Shown here one piece after another: positions 16,703 through 24,567 of a DNA stretch of 64,000 bases. Below the pieces are notes generated by a model. The model was not told the DNA's origin. It did not search any database and saw only the letters and a program-made list of their open reading frames with translations. Position 1 is the stretch's first letter. Every line of letters begins with the position of its first letter. Source of the stretch: Actinocrinis sp035653575 (lineage in GTDB: Bacteria; Actinomycetota; Actinomycetes; Streptomycetales; Catenulisporaceae); assembly GCF_035653575.1 (NCBI RefSeq), contig NZ_DASRBQ010000124.1:1-64000 (forward strand). Reading direction: 5' to 3'. The position numbers and the translations under genes are program-made.

Positions 16703-16738
16703 CACTTGTTCGATAAGCATATTCGAACAAGTGTTGGT
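16703..16738. promoter_or_regulatory. LexA (SOS) boxes upstream of lexA
   Basis: TCGAACAAGTGTTGGT at 16723-16738 matches the Gram-positive SOS box CGAAC-n4-GTTYG with one change. The sequence CACTTGTTCGA at 16703-16713 is the exact inverse of TCGAACAAGTG at 16723-16733, so two head-to-head LexA half-sites are separated by nine bases. Located about 90 bases before the lexA start; implies autoregulation. Confidence 0.8.
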
Positions 16739-16826
16739 CGGATGTCAGACGCTTCGGCTACGGTTGGGATCAGGGGTCGGGTCAGGGGCGAACCCCCGGC
16801 CGAGAAAAGGGAAGGGAACCACGATC

Positions 16827-17762
16827 ATGGCCGGACGGAGCAGTGCAGCCGCGGCGCGGCGTCGCGGTGCCGGCGCGCGCGGAGACGCGGCGCGCGGTGC
16901 GGAGCCGGGCGGCGACGGCAAGCCCGCGGGTGCGGTGGTGCGGCAGCGTCGGCGCGGACCGGGGCGGCTCGGAGCTGGGGCGGAGGCGGCGGATATGACG
17001 CGAGTTCCGCTGTCGCTGCGGCTTACCGACCGGCAGTGCCGGGTGCTCGAAGTTATTCAGGAGTCGATCGATCGGCGCGGTTATCCGCCGTCGATGCGGG
17101 AGATCGGCGAGGCGGTGGGTCTGCAGTCCACCTCCTCGGTACGGCATCAGCTGGTGGTGCTGGAGAACAAGGGGTTCATCCGGCGCGACCCGAACCGGCC
17201 GCGGGCGTACATCGTGCGCGGCCCGAGCGACCCGACCCAGGCGTGGCGGGCCCGGATGGCGCAGTCGCACGCGGCCGCCTCGACGGTGCCGCAGATCGCC
17301 GCGCCGGCCGCGTCGATCCCGGTGGACGAGGACACGACCGCGGGCCGGGTGCTGCCGATGGGCGGCTCGGTCGGCGCGACCGAGTACGTGCCCTTGGTCG
17401 GCCGGATCGCCGCCGGTGGCCCGATCCTGGCCCAGGAGGAGATCGAGGAGCTCATCCCGATGCCGCGGGACCTGGTCGGCGACGGGACGCTGTTCGCGCT
17501 CACGGTGGTCGGGGACTCGATGGTGGACGCGGCGATCTGGGACGGGGACACGGTCGTGGTGCGCCAGCAGCCGACCGCCGAGTCCGGCGAGATCGTCGCG
17601 GCGATGATCGACGGCGAGGCGACCATCAAGCAGCTGAAGCTGCAGAACACGCCGTCGGGCCGGCACGTGTGGTTGATGCCGCGCAACCCGGCGTACGACC
17701 CGATCCCGGGCGACGAGGCGTCGATCCTCGGCCGGGTGGTCGCGGTGATGCGGCGGCTGTGA
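16827..17762 (+). CDS. lexA: SOS repressor LexA
   Basis: DNA-damage response repressor and self-cleaving serine peptidase, 311 residues. An Arg/Ala/Gly-rich N-terminal extension of about 55 residues precedes the winged HTH (about 60-125: RGYPPSMREIGEAVGLQST...). The C-terminal peptidase domain has cleavage site A196-G197 (GRIAAGGP), catalytic S231 (GDSM) and K268 (TIKQLK). The ATG at 16827 follows GGGAAGGGAAC. A second in-frame ATG just before TRVPLSLRLTDRQ would give a protein without the extension and cannot be excluded. The SOS box upstream indicates autoregulation; a DinG-type helicase gene follows convergently. Confidence 0.95.
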   Translation: MAGRSSAAAARRRGAGARGDAARGAEPGGDGKPAGAVVRQRRRGPGRLGAGAEAADMTRVPLSLRLTDRQCRVLEVIQESIDRRGYPPSMREIGEAVGLQSTSSVRHQLVVLENKGFIRRDPNRPRAYIVRGPSDPTQAWRARMAQSHAAASTVPQIAAPAASIPVDEDTTAGRVLPMGGSVGATEYVPLVGRIAAGGPILAQEEIEELIPMPRDLVGDGTLFALTVVGDSMVDAAIWDGDTVVVRQQPTAESGEIVAAMIDGEATIKQLKLQNTPSGRHVWLMPRNPAYDPIPGDEASILGRVVAVMRRL

Positions 17763-17776
17763 GGAGTCAGAGGAGA

Positions 17777-17812
17777 TAGACAAGCTAGACGAACTAGACG
17801 AGCTAGCTGCAA
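17777..17812. repeat. 9-bp tandem repeat after lexA
   Basis: TAGACAAGC, TAGACGAAC, TAGACGAGC, then TAGCTGCAA: three good units and one partial, beginning 15 bases after the lexA stop. No hairpin. Function unknown. Confidence 0.7.
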
Positions 17813-18100
17813 CGCAGAACCCTGCCCAGGCGGCGCGGCGCTGAGGACACGTGAGGTAAGCGCGCGCGGGTGCTGGAGCAGGGCGTGGACAGAGAGGCGG
17901 GTGGGGTCGGCCGTCTCTCTCGGCCCGGTCGGCCGTCGTGGGAAGGGGCGGCTGACCGAGGCAGCTGAGAGCGCACAGTCTGGTGCGTGTGTGCGCGGTG
18001 CTGGCGCCTTGCCGCGGGAAGGAGACACCTGACCGCGGCGGCAAGGCTGAGCGGCGCGCTCAGTGCCTTGAAGTGCATAGGGCGAAGGACTGGAAGTAGG

Positions 18101-18280
18101 CGGCTGGGCGCCGGTGCTCGTGCGGTGGCGATGAGCCGTCACGCCTGCGAATATGCGATCGACTGCGCGACGGCAATCAGCTTTGACGGCTGCGAATGCC
18201 CAGTTGGCTGCGCGAGGGCGATGAGCTTTGACAGCTATGCCAGCGCGATCGCTTGGGCGAGAGCGACTCAGGGGATAGCG
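18101..18280. repeat. 45-bp tandem repeat in the lexA-dinG gap
   Basis: Units at 18146-18190 and 18191-18235 share TGCGAAT-start and AGCTTTGAC-rg-C-end blocks (about 33 of 45 positions equal); 18236-18280 and 18101-18145 are weaker copies. The period is a multiple of three and one plus-strand frame is open, but third positions lack the strong GC bias of neighbouring genes, so I do not call a gene. It lies in the 611-base gap 17763-18373, which otherwise holds nothing recognised. Confidence 0.75.
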
Positions 18281-18350
18281 ACAGAGGCGACAGCGATACG
18301 GGGATAGCGACAGACGCGGCAGCGATACGGGGGATAGCGACTCGCGGGGC
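18271..18350. repeat. 29-30-bp tandem repeat after the 45-bp array
   Basis: GGGGATAGCGAC recurs at 18271, 18300 and 18330, each followed by a similar CAGMGGCRRCAGCGATAC stretch; about 2.6 copies, ending about 30 bases before the dinG stop. Its first unit grows out of the last 45-bp unit, suggesting serial slippage. Confidence 0.75.
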
Positions 18351-18373
18351 TTCGATTCTTTTGAACCTTCGGA

Positions 18374-20563
18374 TCAGGGGGCTTCGGCATCGAGGCGGCG
18401 CAGTGCGGCGCGCACCAACTTCGTGTCGTCGGTGGGCCAGAACGGCGGCAGCGAGGCTCGCAGGAAGCTCGCGTAGCGGGCGGTGGCCAGCCTGGAGTCC
18501 AGGATCGCCACCACGCCCCGATCTCCGGCCGCCCGGATGAGCCGTCCAGCTCCCTGGGCCAGCAGCAGCGCGGCGTGGGTCGCGGCGACTGCCATGAAGC
18601 CGTTGCCGCCGTTGCGCGCGACCGCCTCCTGACGGGCCGCCGCCAGCGGGTCGTCCGGGCGCGGGAACGGGATCCGGTCGATCACCACCAGCTGGCAGGA
18701 CGGTCCGGGCACGTTGACCCCCTGCCAAAGCGAAAGGGTGCCGAACAAGCACGTGCGCGGGTTCTCGCCGAAGCGGGCGATGAGTTGCGGCAGCGAGTCC
18801 TCGCCCTGGCACAGCACTGTGTACGACAGCCGGTCGGAGATCTCCGCTGCCGCCGCCTGGGCGCCACGCAACGAGGAGAACAGCCCGAGGGTGCGGCCGC
18901 CGGCGGCCTCGATCAATCCGGCGAGCTCGTCGAACTGGTCGGGCCGGATCCCGTCGCGTCCGGGCGGCGCGAGGTGCCGGGCAATGTAGAGAATGCCCTG
19001 CTTCGGATAGTCGAAGGGCGAGCCGACGTCGAGGGCGTTCCAGCGAATTGGATGGTCGGTGTCGTCCTGGGCGTCGTCCTGCGCCGACTGTTCGTCGGAC
19101 GCCGACGCGTTCGCGGGTGTCGCGTTCGAATCCTGAGCTGAGGATGCCGCGTCCGACGAGTCGTCAGCTGAGTCGCTTGAAGGGGCTCGACGGGAGCGAG
19201 GGCCGTTGGCAGCGCTGTCTGCCGGGAGCCGGTCCGCTCGCTCCTCGGGGTACAGGCCGACTGAACGGGCCACCCCGTCGAAGTCGCCGCCGAGCTTGAG
19301 CGTCGCGGAGGTCAGGACCGTATGCGTGCGCGCGAACAGGCGGTGGCGCAGCTGCTGGGCCACGGAGAGCGGGGCGATGTGCAGGGAGCTGAATCGGTCG
19401 CCACGGTCCAACCAGATCACGTCGTCGGGCGAAGTGAGCAGCATCCGGTCGGAGAGCTCGAAGATCTGCTCTATCGCCGCCTGGGCCTGCCGCCTGGCGC
19501 CCTCGGTGCCCGCGCCGACCTCGGCGGCACCGTCCTCGCCGCCCCCGGCCCGGGATGCCCCCTTCGCTCCGCCCTTCTCCCGGCCTCGCACCAGAGCGCT
19601 GATGACCTGTCGGGACGCGTCACGCAGCGCGGTGAGCGCCTCGACGACGTCCTCGGGCAGCTGCGGGTAACGGCGGGCATCCGCGGTGTCGAGCATTTCC
19701 CGGAACAGCTCTACTGCCTGCTCGAAGACCAAGTGCGTCTTCTCGTCCACATGCTTGCGGATGCGGCGCGCGGCGCGGTCGACCATGCCTCCGGTCAGCT
19801 CGCCGGAGTTCGCGCCGGTGGCCCGGGAGACCAGCTCGTGCGCCTCGTCGACGACCACCGCGTCGTGCTCGGGCAGGACTTGGACGTCGCTGTCGAACGT
19901 GTTGATGGCCAGCAGCGCGTGGTTGGTGACGATGATGTCCGCCTCGCGAGCGCGTTCGCGGGCCTCCTCGGCGAAGCACTCCGTGCCGAACGGGCACTTG
20001 GACGCGGTCAGGCACTCGCGGGCGCTGACCGAGACCATGCTCCATACGCGGTCGCTGACGCCGGGTACGAGGTCGTCCCGGTCGCCGGTATCGGTTTCCT
20101 CGGCCCACTCGCGCACGCGCAGGATCTGGCGGCCGAGGTCGGAGACCGCCGAGGCGTCGAACAGCGCCTCCTCGCCCTCGTTCTCGTCGCCACCGTCGAT
20201 CTTGTGCTTGCAGACGTAGTTGCTGCGGCCCTTGAGCAGAGCGAACTCCGGGACGCGGCCGAGGGCCGGGGCGAGCGCGTCGGCGATCAGCGGCAGGTCG
20301 TGCGCTACGAGCTGGCGCTGCAGCGCGAGCGTGGCGGTGGCGACGACTACGCGCCGGTCCCGCCGGTCGAGGCAGTGCGCGATGGCGGGCACGAGGTACG
20401 CCAGCGACTTGCCGGTTCCGGTGCCGGCCTGGACCAGGAGCGGATCCCCTTCGGTCAGCGCGCGCCGGACCGCCTGGGCCATCTCGACCTGACCCGGCCT
20501 CGGCTCGCCGCCGACTGCGGCGACCGCGCTCGCGAGTAAGGTTTCGAGATCAGCTTTGCCCAT
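18374..20563 (-). CDS. dinG: DinG/XPD-family ATP-dependent DNA helicase
   Basis: Superfamily 2 5'-3' helicase, 729 residues. Walker A is AGTGTGKS (about 45-52) and motif II is DEAH. Four cysteines for a 4Fe-4S cluster are present: one in NYVCKHK and three in ARECLTASKCPFGTEC. Motifs V-VI appear as QGVNVPGPS and QGAGRLIRA near the C-terminus. A Ser/Asp/Ala-rich acidic insertion of about 60 residues (around 465-525) interrupts the helicase core and is not a feature I know from the family. Its role is resolving R-loops, G-quadruplexes or damaged forks. It lies beside lexA, yet no SOS box was seen in the 155 bases upstream of its start. Confidence 0.9.
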   Translation of the reverse strand: MGKADLETLLASAVAAVGGEPRPGQVEMAQAVRRALTEGDPLLVQAGTGTGKSLAYLVPAIAHCLDRRDRRVVVATATLALQRQLVAHDLPLIADALAPALGRVPEFALLKGRSNYVCKHKIDGGDENEGEEALFDASAVSDLGRQILRVREWAEETDTGDRDDLVPGVSDRVWSMVSVSARECLTASKCPFGTECFAEEARERAREADIIVTNHALLAINTFDSDVQVLPEHDAVVVDEAHELVSRATGANSGELTGGMVDRAARRIRKHVDEKTHLVFEQAVELFREMLDTADARRYPQLPEDVVEALTALRDASRQVISALVRGREKGGAKGASRAGGGEDGAAEVGAGTEGARRQAQAAIEQIFELSDRMLLTSPDDVIWLDRGDRFSSLHIAPLSVAQQLRHRLFARTHTVLTSATLKLGGDFDGVARSVGLYPEERADRLPADSAANGPRSRRAPSSDSADDSSDAASSAQDSNATPANASASDEQSAQDDAQDDTDHPIRWNALDVGSPFDYPKQGILYIARHLAPPGRDGIRPDQFDELAGLIEAAGGRTLGLFSSLRGAQAAAAEISDRLSYTVLCQGEDSLPQLIARFGENPRTCLFGTLSLWQGVNVPGPSCQLVVIDRIPFPRPDDPLAAARQEAVARNGGNGFMAVAATHAALLLAQGAGRLIRAAGDRGVVAILDSRLATARYASFLRASLPPFWPTDDTKLVRAALRRLDAEAP

Positions 20564-20718
20564 GAGCCACTAGGGTACGGGGCCCGGCCGACAGCCGAGG
20601 ACGGATCCGGGGTGGAGGTCGGTCGATTGGGGCGAGGGGGTTCGGGGCGCGGCAGAGAGCGGGACGCATCCGGCGCGCGCGGGACGGCAGGGTGCAGTGC
20701 ATGACAGGAGGCGGCCGG

Positions 20719-22644
20719 TCAATCGATCGGGGCGAGCGGGTTCGGGACGGCGCCGTGCGCCTCGACGTGCGGACGGGTCGGCCGGTCGCGGTAGCCGTCG
20801 AGCAGCAGCCGGTTGCGGTTGAGGCAGAGCCGGTCGATGTGCGGCTTGCCGAGGTCGAACAGCGCGTAGCGGTCCGCGTGCTCGGGGAACCTGTCCTGGT
20901 ACGCGCGGATCGCGGCGCGCACGAGCGACCAGAACTCGGCGCCGGGGACGTCGAGGTGCTGCTCGAAGATCCGGGCCAGGTAGCGGAAATGTCCGATGAA
21001 CAGACCGCCGTGTAGGAACTGGCAGAGGTAGTCCGGCTGTTCGCGCAGCATCACCGAGGCGACCTGCTGCGGCAGTTCGGCGAGCTCGGGCAGGTCGGCG
21101 GCGGCGAGATTGACGTCGTCGACGAAGTCCTTGACCGCGAGCCGCGTCGGGATGTCACGCTCGTCGAAGATCACGACCGCGTTTTCGCCGTGCGGAGAGA
21201 ACACCGTTCCGTAGGCGTAGAGGAAGCGCAGCAGCGGCGGCAGCAGCGCGCCGAAGAGGCGTTCCAGCCATGCGCAGGCATCCAGCCCGGATCGGGCGAT
21301 GAGTTCGGCCGCCAGTGGCGTGCCGTCCGCGCCGAAGGACAGGAGCGACGCGAGCGTGCGTGCCCTCTCCCCCTCCTGCAGCGCGGCGGGCAGCGGCTCG
21401 CGCCAGATCGCGCCCAACAACTCGCGGTACTGATACGGGACCGCGTCGATGCGGTCGAGCACCGGATGGTCGACCGTGACGGACGCGACCTCGCCGAGCA
21501 GGATCACCTTGCAGTCGTCCGTGAGGAACGGGTCGCTGGCCGCGAGGCCCTGGAGCCAGGCCGTGAGGGCGGGTGCGGCGAGCGTGCGCTCGGTGGGCAG
21601 GCCGCGCCAGACCATGGTGTTGAGGATGGACAGCGGGAGCTTCACGTGGCGCCGGTGCGGCACGCTGATGTTGCTAAAGGTCCTGATCGACTGCTGAGGC
21701 AGATACGAGTCGTCACCTTCGCCGAGGTACACCAAGCGAGCTGACGCGATCTCGGCCCCGTACAGCGGTTGAATCGTCTCGTCCCACTGCCACGGATGGA
21801 TGGGCAGCCACCAGTACCGTGCCGGGTTGCAGCTATGCCTGATCAGCTCCGCGCCGAACCGCACGCGCGCCGCCGGTGACAGCTCCTCGGTATACAGCCG
21901 GCGGGCGCTTAGGCCGGGGATGGCCTGGTAGTGCGCCAAGTCGTCGCGTACCGCGATCCATGGCAGGCGGACCGGTTGGCGCGCCTCAGGTGCGTAACGC
22001 AGGGTGTCGTTGGCCGAGAAGCCGAGGCGTCCCTTGTTGAACACGATCCACGGGTGTCCGGTCTGGTGGCCTTCGAGCTGCGCGTAGTCGAGGTCTGCCA
22101 GTTCCGCGGCGGTGAGCGTGGCGGTGGCGAGGATCTGGGCGTCGGCGGCGAGCGTCGCGGCCATTTCGCGCACGAGGTGACCTGCGGTCTCGCCGGAAAG
22201 GCCGAGGGACGGCGCGGCATCGGCGATGAAGGCGAGCGGGTCTGCGGCCGGATGTCCGCCGCGCCGCACGGAGCCGGGGTCGACGAACCAGGACCCGTAC
22301 GCGCCTCGGTCGGCGCGAAACCGGTACTCGATGGTGGGCGTGATAGCGGGCATGCTGCTGGCGCCGTCGGGGCGGTCAAGGGCGTGTGCGGGAGCGGCGA
22401 GGGTGAGAGCGTGCCAGCCGTCTTCCTGCGCCGTCGGGGTCAGCAGTTCCTCGTAGGCGAGTTCGGCAATGGTCTTCGCCAACAGGGTCCGGCCCGCGTG
22501 CCGCCACCGCAGTTCGGGGTCAGCGGGCAGGGATTGGGTCGAGCCGGTGCGGTTGGGCGATGTGCTGTGGCCGGCGCCGGAGGGGGACGGCGGCGCCGGC
22601 ACCGCCTGGCTCGGCCGGCTGGTACTGGCTGCGGTGCTGCTCAT
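20719..22644 (-). CDS. rhbF: NIS siderophore synthetase (IucA/IucC family), RhbF/DesD-like
   Basis: ATP-dependent synthetase that condenses a carboxylate with an N-hydroxy-N-acyl amine, 641 residues. Family blocks are intact: HPWQWDETIQPLYG, the HVKLPLSILNTMVWRGLPTE region that also marks DesD and AlcC, the FSPHGENAVVIF motif, and a FhuF-like C-terminal half with YLCQFLHGGLFIGHF. By position (last gene) and type it would add the second amine arm. The GGAGG nine bases before the ATG at 22644 supports a start inside the preceding hydroxylase gene, a 125-base overlap in a different frame; the first 40 residues are Ser/Pro-rich and disordered. Last gene of the operon. Confidence 0.9.
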   Translation of the reverse strand: MSSTAASTSRPSQAVPAPPSPSGAGHSTSPNRTGSTQSLPADPELRWRHAGRTLLAKTIAELAYEELLTPTAQEDGWHALTLAAPAHALDRPDGASSMPAITPTIEYRFRADRGAYGSWFVDPGSVRRGGHPAADPLAFIADAAPSLGLSGETAGHLVREMAATLAADAQILATATLTAAELADLDYAQLEGHQTGHPWIVFNKGRLGFSANDTLRYAPEARQPVRLPWIAVRDDLAHYQAIPGLSARRLYTEELSPAARVRFGAELIRHSCNPARYWWLPIHPWQWDETIQPLYGAEIASARLVYLGEGDDSYLPQQSIRTFSNISVPHRRHVKLPLSILNTMVWRGLPTERTLAAPALTAWLQGLAASDPFLTDDCKVILLGEVASVTVDHPVLDRIDAVPYQYRELLGAIWREPLPAALQEGERARTLASLLSFGADGTPLAAELIARSGLDACAWLERLFGALLPPLLRFLYAYGTVFSPHGENAVVIFDERDIPTRLAVKDFVDDVNLAAADLPELAELPQQVASVMLREQPDYLCQFLHGGLFIGHFRYLARIFEQHLDVPGAEFWSLVRAAIRAYQDRFPEHADRYALFDLGKPHIDRLCLNRNRLLLDGYRDRPTRPHVEAHGAVPNPLAPID

Positions 22645-24019
22645 GGCCGGGGGCCTCCAGGTCGAGTGCGATGCCGGGATCGGCGGCTGCCGCCACCGTC
22701 GGGGCGAACGCGGTGTGCGCGGTACGGCTGGGCAACGGGTAGACCGACCGTCCGGTTACGGCGTTGAGGATCTCCGCTGCGCGGTACGCGCCCAACCCGA
22801 GGTCTGGAGTGCCGACGCCGTGCGTGTGTAGCTCGGCGTTCTGTACGTACAGTCCCGCGCGCGTGTCGGTCATGCCGACGCGATGATCGCGCTCGATGAC
22901 GAGGCGGCCCTCCGTGTCGCGTTGAATGAGGGCTTCGAGCGGCGCTAGGCAGTCGGGTTTGCGTGTGGCGTAGCCGGTGGCGAGCACGAGGCGTTCGGTA
23001 CGTACCGCCATAGCTTCACCTGTGCCGCGATGTCTTAGGGCGAGGGTGAGCGTTTGGGCGTCATCGGCGTAGTTACCGCCGACGGCCTCGACCCCAGGCA
23101 TGAGCGTGACGCCTGTACCGGAGATGCCGGTTCTGAAGGAACGGGCGTCGAGTTCTTCGCGGATAGCGGCCAGCGTGTCAGCGGAGACGGCTTTGTATAG
23201 GCGGCCCTGAGTGGAGAGCAGTGTGGCGCGCTGGGCGGCGGGCAGATCGTAGAAGTAGTCGACGTAGTCGGGCGTGAAGTGTTCGAGGCCGAGCTTCGAG
23301 TACTCCATCGGTTCGAAGGCGGTGCTGCGGGTCAGCCAGCGCAGCCGCCGACCGGGGCGGTGCCAGGTGCGCAGGAGGTCCAGCACGATCTCCGCGCCGG
23401 ACTGGCCCGAGCCGAGCACGGTCACGTCATCGGCCGTGCGGATCAGGTCGGCGTGGTCGAGGTAGTGCGCACTGTGGCACACCGACGGACCGGCCTCGCG
23501 CCAGAGAGCGTGGAGGGCATCGGGCGCGACCGGTTCGGTGCCGATACCCAGCACGACATTCGCGGCGAGCACATTGTGGGCACGGCCGTCGTTGTCGGTG
23601 AAGGCGATCGTGAAGCCGTCGCGTCCGTCAGGCAGCGTGGCTAGCGCGACGGCGGTCACTCGAAACCCGAAGCGGCACGCCGCGAGCGCATCGGCGACCG
23701 TGCGGCAGTAGGACTCGTATTCGGCGCGCGGGATGTGGAAGCGCTCGGCGAAGTAGAACTCGAACAATCGGCCGGCGTCGCGCAGGTAGGCCAGATAGCT
23801 GTGCCGGCTCGTGGGATCGACCAGGGTGACGAGGTCGGCGAGGAACGGCACCTGGAGCGTCGCGCCGTCGACCATCATGCCCGGATGCCAGGAGAAGCGC
23901 GGATTCTCGTCCAGGAACAGCGCACGCAGGCCGGGGATCGGTTCGGCGAGCGCGGCCAACGCGAGGTTGAACGGGCCGAGACCGATGCCGAGCAGGTCGT
24001 AGCAGGCTTCGAAGGTCAT
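22520..24019 (-). CDS. rhbE: Amine N-hydroxylase (lysine/diamine N-monooxygenase), RhbE-like
   Basis: FAD- and NADPH-dependent flavoprotein that hydroxylates the terminal nitrogen of a diamine for hydroxamate formation, 499 residues. The N-terminal FAD motif is GIGLGPFNLALAA; the NADPH site is VLGSGQSGAEI near 215; the ATGY motif LATGYATRKPD lies near 375. Substrate by context is probably 1,3-diaminopropane from the upstream decarboxylase rather than lysine. The final 40 residues are Gln/Pro/His-rich, unlike the family, and are read through the start of the next gene. Its ATGA start overlaps the stop of the acetyltransferase. Confidence 0.92.
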   Translation of the reverse strand: MTFEACYDLLGIGLGPFNLALAALAEPIPGLRALFLDENPRFSWHPGMMVDGATLQVPFLADLVTLVDPTSRHSYLAYLRDAGRLFEFYFAERFHIPRAEYESYCRTVADALAACRFGFRVTAVALATLPDGRDGFTIAFTDNDGRAHNVLAANVVLGIGTEPVAPDALHALWREAGPSVCHSAHYLDHADLIRTADDVTVLGSGQSGAEIVLDLLRTWHRPGRRLRWLTRSTAFEPMEYSKLGLEHFTPDYVDYFYDLPAAQRATLLSTQGRLYKAVSADTLAAIREELDARSFRTGISGTGVTLMPGVEAVGGNYADDAQTLTLALRHRGTGEAMAVRTERLVLATGYATRKPDCLAPLEALIQRDTEGRLVIERDHRVGMTDTRAGLYVQNAELHTHGVGTPDLGLGAYRAAEILNAVTGRSVYPLPSRTAHTAFAPTVAAAADPGIALDLEAPGHEQHRSQYQPAEPGGAGAAVPLRRRPQHIAQPHRLDPIPAR

Positions 24020-24567
24020 GCGGGAGAGTCCCGGAGGACGAGGGTGGCTCGCTTCTCGGGCAGTTCGATCGTCGCGCTGACGCGGAAGCCCGCGGAGACG
24101 AAGGCGCGCACGGAGGCGACGTTGCGTTCATCGGGCTCTGCGACGATGCGGCAACTCGACTCACGCTGCAGCGCATCGCAGAGGGCTGTCAGGAGCGTCG
24201 CGCCGAGGCCGACTCCGCGCAGCTCTGGTTCGCCGATGAGCAGGTGGATGCCCAGGTCGTCGGCGTGCGCCGGATAGTAGGCGGCGAGCCGGTCTGCTGC
24301 GGCGCGGTACAGCTCCCAGTAGCCGATCGGGCGCCCGGAGAGTCGCGCGAGGTACGGCTCGCTGTGCGGAAGAGCCCGCTGTTCGGCCAGGTGCGCGCTG
24401 GTTCGTTCGATCGGGCCGTCCAGATCCCAGTAGCGCGCGACCGCCGGGTCGTTCATCCAGCGGTGGATGAGCGGAAGGTCGCGGTCGATCTTCACCGGGC
24501 ACAGCGTGAACCGGCCCGCCGGCGTGGTGAGGTCCCACCAGGTGGGAGCGGCGAGCGTCCCGGTCAT
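24016..24567 (-). CDS. rhbD: GNAT N-acetyltransferase for siderophore hydroxamate, RhbD/IucB-like
   Basis: Transfers an acyl group to the N-hydroxy-diamine, 183 residues. GNAT features: a hydrophobic beta strand LGIHLLIGEPELRGVGLG that forms the acetyl-CoA loop (R/Q-x-x-G-x-G/A as RGVGLG) and a C-terminal CRIVAEPDERNVASVRAFV of the type seen in IucB and MbtK-like siderophore acyltransferases. The conserved HxW-like RYWDLD region is present near 42. Acetyl-CoA is the likely donor; a longer acyl chain cannot be excluded. Four-base ATGA overlaps on both sides couple it to its neighbours. Confidence 0.88.
   Translation of the reverse strand: MTGTLAAPTWWDLTTPAGRFTLCPVKIDRDLPLIHRWMNDPAVARYWDLDGPIERTSAHLAEQRALPHSEPYLARLSGRPIGYWELYRAAADRLAAYYPAHADDLGIHLLIGEPELRGVGLGATLLTALCDALQRESSCRIVAEPDERNVASVRAFVSAGFRVSATIELPEKRATLVLRDSPA

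Noticed and set aside
17987..18307. Small protein gene made of 15-residue repeats
   Set aside because: No ribosome site, weak third-position GC bias and a frame that ends inside the next repeat array; better explained as tandem-repeat DNA.
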